This document shows, piece after piece, positions 16,339 through 24,500 of a DNA stretch of 64,000 bases. The notes below the pieces were generated by a model. It was given only the letters and a program-made list of their open reading frames with translations. It did not search any database and was not told where the DNA came from. The stretch comes from Ornithinibacillus bavariensis (GTDB taxonomy: Bacteria > Bacillota > Bacilli > Bacillales > Amphibacillaceae): positions 496,001 through 560,000 of the forward strand of contig NZ_JBNPWZ010000002.1 in assembly GCF_050433565.1 (NCBI RefSeq), given 5' to 3'. The position numbers and the translations under genes were made by a program. Each line of letters opens with the position of its first letter. The stretch's first letter is position 1.

Positions 16339-17556
16339 GTGGATAATATAATTATTAGTTGGAAAAATCCTATTCGATTGTTAACCTCCGTTGGATTGGC
16401 TAGAGTTGGAGATTTTATTTATTTAGTCGCAATAAACATCCTAGTATTTCAGATGACTGGTTCAGCCGCAGCGGTTGCGGGTTTGTGGGTAATTGGACCG
16501 ATGGTTAATTTGTTAACCAAGTTTTGGACAGGGAGCTTTATAGATTATCGAAGTAAGCGCAAGATTATGATTATAACTTATATTTTCCGTGCTTTTTTGG
16601 TATTTTGCATTCCTTTTTCACCAAGTATTTGGTTAATTTATCTCATTTTAGTTTTCTTAAGTGTTGCCCAGTCATTCTTCCAACCTTCCTCCATGACATA
16701 TACAACACAATTAATTCCTAAAGAGATTAGAAAGCGTTTTAATTCTATAAATTCATTAACATCTTCTGGTGCTTTCATTATCGGACCTGCAATAGCTGGG
16801 GCATTGATTCTCGTTACTAATGTCAATATTACATTGGTGATTAATTCAGTTGCATTCTTACTAGCTGCGATTCTATTGCTTTTACTACCTGAAACAGACA
16901 ATTTTGAGAAAAATACTGCACCCAAGCTATCGTTTAAGCAAATAAAGGATGATTTTACTGTAAGCATAACTTTTATGAGGGAAAATAGTTATGTGGCATT
17001 TGTCTATATTTCCTTTTTGGCAACTACTATTTTTACATTTGCCATGGATACGCAAGAAGTTGTATTTACGCAACTTGTTGTTGGGTTAACTGAAATGGAT
17101 TATAGTATGTTAATTAGTATTACTGGTATTGGAGCAATAGTTGGTGCATTCTTGGTGTCAATCTTTACAAAAGGTATTTCGATAAGACTATTAATTATTA
17201 CAGGTATTATCATGCAAACAATAGGTTATTTAATTTATGCTTTTTCTTGGTCTTTTTTATCAATTGCTACGGGTTTTGTTATTCTAGGTTTTTTTAACAC
17301 TTTCTTAAATACTGGAATCGTCACATTTTATCAGAATAATATTCCCGTGGATAAGATGGGAAGAATAACGAGTATTTTCCAGCTTTTCCAAAGCAGTGTA
17401 CAGATAATATTTGTTTTATTAGTGGGAGCTGTAGCTGAATTAATTCCACTTCGACTAACGATTATTATTCTATCAATTTGTATGTTAGTAGTAGCTATAA
17501 TCATTACGGTAGCGGTATTACACCCTGTAAAGAAAGGGTATTTCAAAGAAGCTTAA
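16339..17556 (+). CDS. MFS transporter, macrolide-exporter-like
   Basis: 405 residues with 12 hydrophobic segments, beginning at GTG (GAGGGTACTAGC upstream). The TM1 pattern RLLTSVGLARVGDFIYLVAINILVFQMTGSA and loop 2-3 SFIDYRSKRKIMI belong to the MefA/Cmr-like drug-export branch of the major facilitator superfamily. It exports unknown hydrophobic compounds by proton antiport. It is the first gene of a tight operon (13 bp to the next) with an aminoglycoside adenylyltransferase, a GNAT acetyltransferase and a Nudix hydrolase, which supports a resistance or detoxification role. A weak extended -10 (TGATAAAAT, 16283-16291) lies about 50 bp upstream. Confidence 0.82.
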   Translation: MDNIIISWKNPIRLLTSVGLARVGDFIYLVAINILVFQMTGSAAAVAGLWVIGPMVNLLTKFWTGSFIDYRSKRKIMIITYIFRAFLVFCIPFSPSIWLIYLILVFLSVAQSFFQPSSMTYTTQLIPKEIRKRFNSINSLTSSGAFIIGPAIAGALILVTNVNITLVINSVAFLLAAILLLLLPETDNFEKNTAPKLSFKQIKDDFTVSITFMRENSYVAFVYISFLATTIFTFAMDTQEVVFTQLVVGLTEMDYSMLISITGIGAIVGAFLVSIFTKGISIRLLIITGIIMQTIGYLIYAFSWSFLSIATGFVILGFFNTFLNTGIVTFYQNNIPVDKMGRITSIFQLFQSSVQIIFVLLVGAVAELIPLRLTIIILSICMLVVAIIITVAVLHPVKKGYFKEA

Positions 17557-17569
17557 AAGGAGTATTAAG

Positions 17570-18451
17570 ATGAGAACGGAAAAAGAGATGCTTGATCTAA
17601 TTTTAGATGTAGCAAAAAATGATAAACGAATCCGCGCAGTATATATGAATGGCTCAAGAACAAACCCAAATGTGCCAAAAGATATATTTCAAGATTTTGA
17701 TATTGTGTATGTGGTGAAAGAGACGGAACCATTTATTCATAATGCACAATGGATTAGCGTATTTGGTGAGCTACTAATGGTACAGGAGCCTGAAAAAATG
17801 GATAAGGAAATAGGCGAAACTGTGGATTTAAGCCAGAATTACGGTTATTTAATGCTTTTTTCGGATGGGAATCGTATTGATCTACATATCCAAACGAAAG
17901 ACTATATGTTACGTACCTATAAAGGGGATAGCTTAACGATGCCCTTACTTGATAAGGATGACTGTTTACCACCAATTCCGAATGCATCAGATAAAGATTA
18001 CTGGATTACGATGCCAATAGAAGCAGAATATTTTAGCGCGTGTAATGATTTTTGGTGGTGTACGCAGAACGTAGCTAAAGGTATATGGAGAGAGGAGCTA
18101 CCATATGCAAAGGAGATGTTTGAAGCGGCAATTCGTCCAAGAATTAATCAACTAGTTTCTTGGTGGATTGGAATACAGCATGATTTCCAAATTTCACCCG
18201 GGAAGATGGGGAAGTATTTTGAAAACTACTTACCAAAGCCATATTGGGATATGTATCGTAGTACTTACGCTAATGGAGAATATGAAGAAACTTGGGAAGC
18301 GCTTTTTGTCGCATGTGAACTATTTCGATTAATAGCGATAGAAGTTTCTGAAAGCTTATCCTTTAAATATCTTTATGAAGAAGATAGGAACATGACAAGA
18401 TACTTAAAGAGAGTGAGAGAGCTTCCGAAAGAAGCAGTTGACATTTTTTAA
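17570..18451 (+). CDS. aadK: Aminoglycoside 6-adenylyltransferase (ANT(6)/AadK family)
   Basis: 293 residues, the normal length for ANT(6)-type enzymes. N-terminal nucleotidyltransferase fold: MNGSRTNPNVPKD (residues about 25-37), then FQDFDIVYVV with the metal-binding Asp pair, and NRIDLHIQ supplying the third acidic residue. The C-terminal helical domain includes the conserved YFSACNDFWWCTQNVAKGIWR and the SPGKMGKYFENYLP signature of the family. It transfers AMP from ATP to the 6-hydroxyl of streptomycin. AAAAGGAGTATTAAG lies upstream of the ATG. It is the second gene of a four-gene operon. Chromosomal AadK proteins are common in Bacillus, so recent acquisition is not implied. The symbol follows B. 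subtilis usage. Confidence 0.85.
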   Translation: MRTEKEMLDLILDVAKNDKRIRAVYMNGSRTNPNVPKDIFQDFDIVYVVKETEPFIHNAQWISVFGELLMVQEPEKMDKEIGETVDLSQNYGYLMLFSDGNRIDLHIQTKDYMLRTYKGDSLTMPLLDKDDCLPPIPNASDKDYWITMPIEAEYFSACNDFWWCTQNVAKGIWREELPYAKEMFEAAIRPRINQLVSWWIGIQHDFQISPGKMGKYFENYLPKPYWDMYRSTYANGEYEETWEALFVACELFRLIAIEVSESLSFKYLYEEDRNMTRYLKRVRELPKEAVDIF

Positions 18452-18470
18452 TAGATTGGAGCGGGAATAA

Positions 18471-18956
18471 ATGCATCTATCTTTAATAAAAGCAACGGTT
18501 GAGGACGCAGAAATAATATTGAATATGCAAAGGAGAGCATTTATGCCATTATTAGAAAAGTATCAGGACTACGATGTTAATCCTGCAAACGAAACGATTG
18601 AAAGAGTAATGGAGAGGATTTTGAATCGGAATGGTGGCTTTTATAAGATAATACTAGATCAGCAAATAGTAGGTGCCATTTGTATTTCTCATCGAGATGG
18701 ATATGAGTGGATAAGTCCAATGTTTATTTTGCCTGAATATCAGGGGAAGGGAATTGGACAAGCCGTCTTAATAGAAATAGAATCTATGTTTCATAACTCG
18801 AAGGTTTGGCAACTAGCTACGATTCAAGAGGAAGAGAGAAATTGTTACTTGTATGAAAAAATGGGTTATGTCAGCACTGGAATATCTAAGGAAATAAATG
18901 ATAAGGCGACACTAATCTATTATAAAAAGGTAGCGGAGGATTATCATGGAACCTAA
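18471..18956 (+). CDS. GNAT family N-acetyltransferase
   Basis: 161 residues. The acetyl-CoA pyrophosphate loop is PEYQGKGIGQAVL (Q-x2-G-x-G/A type) at residues about 88-100, preceded by the beta-4 strand EWISPMFILP and followed by the TIQEEERNCYLYEKMGYVSTG core that closes the fold. The acceptor substrate is unknown; the linkage to an adenylyltransferase and an efflux pump suggests modification of a drug or amine. The ATG follows GGAGCGGGAATAA. It overlaps the Nudix gene by 11 bp, so the two are probably translationally coupled. Confidence 0.85.
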   Translation: MHLSLIKATVEDAEIILNMQRRAFMPLLEKYQDYDVNPANETIERVMERILNRNGGFYKIILDQQIVGAICISHRDGYEWISPMFILPEYQGKGIGQAVLIEIESMFHNSKVWQLATIQEEERNCYLYEKMGYVSTGISKEINDKATLIYYKKVAEDYHGT

Positions 18957-19563
18957 TTGGCTTAAGTGGGCAAAAGAGTTACAGGCAATTGCCCAGGCTG
19001 GTTTAACATACTCAAAGGATAAATATGATTTGGAAAGGTTTGAAGAGATACGAAACATTAGTATCGAGATGTTAGCAGAACGAACGACATTGGACAAGGA
19101 AATAATTAGAAATCTGTTTGCCAATGAAACTGGGTATGCTACGCCAAAGGTAGATATTCGTGCAGTGGTTTTTCACAATGGAAGGCTATTAATGGTAAAG
19201 GAAAATACGGACAATAAGTGGGCTTTACCTGGTGGGTGGGCAGATATTGGACTTTCGCCAAGTGAAGTTGCTATTAAAGAAGTAAAGGAAGAGTCTGGAT
19301 ATGATGTTAGAGCAGTAAAAATGTTAGGCGTTCTAGACAAAAAGTGTTATCTCCATCCGCCTTCTGCCTATCATGTTTATAAAATTTTTATCCAATGTAA
19401 GATTATAGGTGGACACCCGAAAATAGGGTTAGAGACTAGTCAAATCGGTTTCTTTTCGGAGGAGGATATCCCCGAATTGTCGGAGGGGAGAAATACGATT
19501 ACACAAATTAAAATGTTATTTAATTTCTTAAGGTGGCCTAATAAGGAAGTATTTTTTGACTAG
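18946..19563 (+). CDS. Nudix hydrolase with NUDIX_N helical domain
   Basis: 205 residues. Residues 1-60 form the helical N-terminal extension seen in a Bacillus subgroup of ADP-ribose pyrophosphatase-like Nudix proteins (MEPNWLKWAKELQAIAQAG). The Nudix box spans residues about 96-119 (GGWADIGLSPSEVAIKEVKEESG); the catalytic EE pair is intact, whereas the usual REx2EE Arg is Lys111 and the preceding Glu is Asp100, substitutions I believe typical of this subgroup. It hydrolyses a nucleoside diphosphate linked to another moiety. It starts inside the end of the GNAT gene, with AGCGGAGG about 13 bases upstream, and ends the operon. Confidence 0.85.
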   Translation: MEPNWLKWAKELQAIAQAGLTYSKDKYDLERFEEIRNISIEMLAERTTLDKEIIRNLFANETGYATPKVDIRAVVFHNGRLLMVKENTDNKWALPGGWADIGLSPSEVAIKEVKEESGYDVRAVKMLGVLDKKCYLHPPSAYHVYKIFIQCKIIGGHPKIGLETSQIGFFSEEDIPELSEGRNTITQIKMLFNFLRWPNKEVFFD

Positions 19564-20010
19564 TAGGCAAGGTGAACTTATGATTGAATTTGTAGGTCTA
19601 AGCATATTCAGATTGCTGTTCATGTAATTAATCGCAAAGCTTTAGCAAGCAGTATGATGGGAGAATGTTTGAGGAAAAGCATTCTTCAGTATGGAGATAT
19701 CGTTGTAGTGGAATAGTGGTAGTTTTATTACTAGTAGTATCATATGCCCCGGTCCATAACATCATTCTCAATTGAGTAACTAGCTGATAATTCCAGACAC
19801 TCTTGCTCTTTTTCTATGTTCTTTATAGCTTTCCGGTAGTTGAGTTATTTAGATTTAGAAAGTCAGAAAATCTCATTATAAATAATTACGTTCAACAAAT
19901 AGTACTAATTAATTGGGAATTCATGTGAAAAAAATGATACAATAGAAAAAGTATATAAGTTGATGGAGCTTTTTTTATTAGGAATGTTAGAAGGGAATTT
20001 ATGACGTAAC
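19564..20010. other. Gene-free region with a short unrecognised coding-like remnant
   Basis: No complete gene. From about 19598 to a TAG near 19716 one frame is open and reads HIQIAVHVINRKALASSMM followed by about 20 further codons, but it has no start codon or ribosome site and may be a decayed gene end. The ctaB promoter lies at the right edge. Confidence 0.35.
19913..19943 (+). promoter_or_regulatory. Probable ctaB promoter
   Basis: TTGGGA (19913-19918), then an extended -10 TGATACAAT (-10 hexamer 19938-19943) at 19-bp spacing; the TG extension compensates for the long spacer. Confidence 0.45.
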
Positions 20011-20907
20011 ATGAAAAACTATCAAGAAGTAAAGCATATATTGAAAAATACAGTTAAAACAGGAATTGTTGTGTCGAATTTAATACCAATGTTTGCCGGC
20101 TTAACCTTGGCTATGTTTACATATGGATATGGGTTAACAGAAAAAATTCCTGAAATGATTTTGGCTGTTATTGGTACTGCACTAATCATTGCATCGGCCG
20201 GGGCATTTAATAATTTATATGATCGAGATATAGATGCAATCATGGAAAGGACAAAAGTTAGACCTACTGTAACAGGAGAAATTGGTTTTAAAACTACCCT
20301 TTGGTTAGGGATTATCATGATGATTATTGGGGTAGGAGCATTAGCATTTACGACATGGTTAGCTGCATTTTTAGGGTTTTTAGGTCTTTTCTTATATGTT
20401 GTCCCATATACCATGTGGTCAAAGCGTAGAACGATTTACAATACGGAAATAGGTAGCTTGTCTGGTGCTGTACCACCACTTATCGGTTGGGCAGCAATCG
20501 AACCAAATATAGTACATCCAGCGCTATTAGGATTATTTGTGATTGCTATTCTTTGGCAAATGCCGCACTTTTATGCAATAGCGATTAGAAGGCATGATGA
20601 TTACAAGGCAGCGAATGTGCCAATGTTGCCGGTTGTCAAAGGAATTAGAAGGACCTACCTACAGACTAATTTTTATCTTATCATTATGATTTTAGCTAGC
20701 TTTCTATTAGGTACATTAAGTATTGGTCTGATGTTAGTAGGATTACTTTTAGGCGGACTTTGGTTGATTTTAAGCATCACAAGTTACCAACCAGAAGACT
20801 CCAATAAATGGGCTAAATCACTATTCTTATTCTCGCTTTTATATATGTCGATCATGTTTATGACGATTATCATATATTCTTTAATGGGTATTATTTTTAA
20901 ATTATAA
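20011..20907 (+). CDS. ctaB: Protoheme IX farnesyltransferase (heme O synthase)
   Basis: 298 residues, nine hydrophobic segments. The two Asp-rich prenyltransferase motifs are clear: NNLYDRDIDAIMERTKVRP (residues about 68-86) binds the Mg-farnesyl diphosphate, and YTMWSKRRTIYNTEIGSLSG plus GWAAIEPN follow in the second half, with QMPHFYAIAIRRHDDY. It farnesylates heme B to heme O, the precursor of the heme A used by the aa3 oxidase encoded at 56.6-60.4 kb. ctaA is not in the window. AGAAGGGAATTTATGACGTAAC precedes the ATG. Monocistronic here rather than next to a terminal oxidase operon. Confidence 0.93.
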   Translation: MKNYQEVKHILKNTVKTGIVVSNLIPMFAGLTLAMFTYGYGLTEKIPEMILAVIGTALIIASAGAFNNLYDRDIDAIMERTKVRPTVTGEIGFKTTLWLGIIMMIIGVGALAFTTWLAAFLGFLGLFLYVVPYTMWSKRRTIYNTEIGSLSGAVPPLIGWAAIEPNIVHPALLGLFVIAILWQMPHFYAIAIRRHDDYKAANVPMLPVVKGIRRTYLQTNFYLIIMILASFLLGTLSIGLMLVGLLLGGLWLILSITSYQPEDSNKWAKSLFLFSLLYMSIMFMTIIIYSLMGIIFKL

Positions 20908-20936
20908 AATTAATAATCTGTATAATGATTTAGAAG

Positions 20937-20968
20937 GAAAAAGTTCCAATTAGAGCTTTTTCTTTTTT
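20937..20968 (+). terminator. Weak terminator of ctaB
   Basis: Short A/T-rich stem GAAAAAG / CTTTTTC with a T7 run after it; low stability. Confidence 0.5.
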
Positions 20969-21464
20969 TGTCTTTATAAAGAGGCCCATTCCAATGACAT
21001 ACCCTAGCAATAGGAAATTACTAGAGCGAAACCGTGTTATCGTTAAAATAGGAAAATAGTACAAGGTAACAGAAATAATACTAAGTCTATTGTTGTGATT
21101 TTCCCCAAGTAAATTGTTGAAGCAAGTAGATTGATGTCTATATTGCATATTAATACAATAAAACGCATTACTATATGATTATTTTTCTTTCCAAAACTAG
21201 GAAAGCTCCATAGTAGTGAAAAAGAATTATTCGCAATTATATTGATATTATAATAAAAACTATTGTTTTAAAAATCTGTATATAACTTTTTTCATAGTTT
21301 TTAAATAGAATGAAATGGGTATAAATATTCATTTTTAAATATTCAGAAAAAATGGACATAAATCGACAGGATTCTCCAATGTTAATGTTTTATAGTTACC
21401 TTAACAACTAGATTCCTTACCTTCAACCTGGCATATTATCTATTCTTATGGAAAGGAGGATAGT
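20969..21464. other. Long AT-rich leader region before the bpr-like protease gene
   Basis: No credible gene; the leftward frame here lacks any ribosome site. It ends in a strong AAAGGAGG (21452-21459) which is not positioned for the protease itself but for a short leader ORF. No consensus sigma-A promoter could be fixed with confidence. Confidence 0.45.
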
Positions 21465-21506
21465 GTGTTATCATTCATTGAAAATATTTGTGATGGGGAG
21501 GAATAG
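21465..21506 (+). CDS. Possible 13-residue leader peptide upstream of the protease
   Basis: GTG start five bases after AAAGGAGG (21452-21459), reading MLSFIENICDGEE and ending with TAG at 21504-21506, only two bases before the TTG of the protease gene. The protease's own ribosome site (GGGGAGG, 21495-21501) lies inside this ORF, so translation of the leader could open or couple to protease translation. No homologue is recognised and the peptide may have no function of its own. Confidence 0.4.
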   Translation: MLSFIENICDGEE

Positions 21507-21508
21507 TT

Positions 21509-24500
21509 TTGAAAAGAAGAAAACAGGCAAGAAGATTTAGTGTTATTGCGATCATCTTGATGATTTTCTCGTTATTCACTCCTGCCTTTGCAGGTGCCGA
21601 ATCAAAAGGAACACCTCACACCTCCTTAGTAGATTCTAAGGAATTGATTCAGGCAAAAGTGAATCAAAGTCTGCTAGATTCATTTTCTAAAAACGAAAAA
21701 GTCACCTTCTTAATCAAATTTAAAGAACAAGCAGACCCAATGAAGGTTGCAAAAGAAGCGAGGGCAAATGCTAAAAAGGCAAGTCTATCGGCCTTCAATC
21801 AAGAAATTGCCCAACGGTCTGCTGTTATTTCTGAATTGAAATCAGTAGCTATAGAATCACAACGGAAGGTTACTAGTTTTCTTGAAGCAGAAGCTGAAAA
21901 GGGAAATGCAGAGGATATTAAATCGTTCTATATAGTTAACGGTATGGCCGTTACAGCAACAAAGGAAATTGCAGAGAAGTTAGCAACTTTTCCTGAGGTA
22001 GAAAAAATTCTACCAAACGAAAAGCGTCAGTTATTTAAGGGACTAGAAGTGCAAGAAACTCCTAAAGTCGGTACTCAAAGTATTGAGTGGAACGTAGATC
22101 GTGTCAATGCTCCGGATGTTTGGGGATTGGGAGTTGACGGTGCAGGTGTGGTCGTAGCAAATATTGATACTGGTGTAGAGTGGGAACACCCTGCCTTAAA
22201 AGAAAAATATCGTGGCTACAATTCTGCAACCGGCCAAGTAGACCATACGTATAGCTTCTACGACCCAGTAAATGGACGAACTACACCTTATGACATTGAT
22301 GGGCACGGAACACATACGATGGGAACAATGGTTGGTAGTGAGCCAAGTGGTTCTAACCAAGTTGGGGTTGCACCAGGTGCAAAGTGGATTGCTGTACAAG
22401 CATTTACTGCTAATGGTGCATATGATGATGATTTACTTGCTGCAGCAGAATGGATTATGGCTCCTGGTGGAGATACATCCAAGGCTCCAGATGTTGTCAA
22501 CAACTCATGGGGTGGTGGCCGTGGTATCGATGAATGGTATTTACCTACGGTTATAGCTTGGCGTGCAGCGGATATTTTCCCTGCATTTGCGGCAGGTAAT
22601 ACAACACTAACAAATCCAGGAGGACCAGGATCTGTAGCATCACCTTCAAACTATCCGGAATCATTTGCTGTCGGAGCAACAGATTCTAATGATATGCTTG
22701 CTAGTTTTTCATTAAGAGGTCCATCACCATATGGAGAGATTAAGCCTGATATCTCAGCACCTGGTGTTGCAGTTCGATCTTCCTATCCGGGAGGCGGATA
22801 TGCAAGTGCAAATGGTACCTCAATGGCAACGCCTGCAGTTGCTGGTGTAGTAGCTTTATTAAAGTCAGCGAACCAGAGTTTAGAGGTGGATCAGATTGAG
22901 CAAATCATCATAGATACTGCTGTACCAAGAACAGACAGTCAATATCCAGATAGCCCTAACCATGGATATGGATATGGATTGATAGATGCTTTTGCAGCGG
23001 TTTCTTCTATTGCTGACGGTTTAGCTAAGGTGCAAGGTCAAGTAACCATGGATGGAGAAGATACAGAGGCACCAGTCTTTGAACATGCGGCTCCATCTGA
23101 AGCTTACTCTGGACTTGATCTAGAACTAAATATTCAAGTGAGTGATAATGTTAGTGTAACGTCTGTACAGTTACAGTATGGTGACCAGACATTGGATGCA
23201 ACACGTAAGTCTGGAAACTTCAAATCGGGAGAATATCAAGTAGTAATTCCTGGTGAAGCACTAGAAGTAGGTACATTCACTTATAACTGGGTAATTAATG
23301 ATTTTGGAAATAACGAAGTAGTTAGTGACTCATATCAAGTTGACATTAAGGCAGGGATTACAAATGGCTACTTTGATGACTTCGAGTCGAAGCCAATGGG
23401 ATGGCAAAAAACGGGAACCAATAATGTGTGGGAATGGGGAGTACCAACTTCTGGACCTAACGAAGCATATTCTGGTGAAAACGTTTATGCGACAAACTTA
23501 GCTGGTGACTATAGTAGTAGTATGAATGCATCCCTAATCATGCCACCAATCGATGTTGCAGAAGGCGAATCCTATCTGCAATTTAAGAGCTGGCACAGCT
23601 TTGAATACAGTACTTCCGGAACAGCTTGGGACTACGGTGAATTAGTCATTTCGAATGACATGGAAAATTGGACAACCCTAGAACGATTTGTCGGAGCTTC
23701 TGAAGGTTGGTTAAGTAAGGAGTTTGACTTATCAGATTATGCTGGTCAACGTCTATATGTCGGATTCCATACTTACTCCGATGGAAGTGTAACAAGACCT
23801 GGTTGGTATATAGATGATGTTGCCCTAACGGAAGACTCTATGTACAATCAAGATGCTGTTGCACCGACTTTCGAACATTCTGCTCCAGGCCAAGCATATA
23901 AAAACATGGCACTTAGCTTAAGTGTAGATGTTCAAGATGATTTAAGAATTGGTGGAGCAACACTTCATTTCTTAAATAGTGATGGCGAATGGCAAGAGCT
24001 TGAGGCAGAGTTGAGTTCTGGAAATGAAACAGAAGGGACGTTCTCGGTAATTGTTCCTGCTGAACATGTAAGTGGTGATTCTTTCACATATAAGTGGGGC
24101 GTGCGCGATTATGCACGTAATACTGTTGAAAGCGAAGAGTATGTTGTGGCTCTAACGGAAGGGATTACTGTTGGATATTCGGAGGACTTTGAGAATAACC
24201 CAGAAGGCTGGACATTAATTGGTAGCAAGAATGTATGGGAATTAGGTGCACCTACCTCTGGACCAAATGGTGCTGTTTCCGGTGAAAACGTATATGCTAC
24301 TAATCTTGCTGGAGATTATCCATCCAATATGAATGGAACTTTAGTTATGCCGGGTGTGAGTGTTCCTGAGGATGGAGCATATCTACAATTTAAGGACTGG
24401 CATATTTTTGAACAGTCTTCTACTGGAACAGCATATGATTATGGACGTGTGGTGGTTTCCACAGATATGGTTAATTGGACCAATTTAGCACAGTTTAACG

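Noticed and set aside
20022..20414. 130-codon minus-strand frame inside ctaB
   Set aside because: Antisense shadow of a strongly conserved gene.
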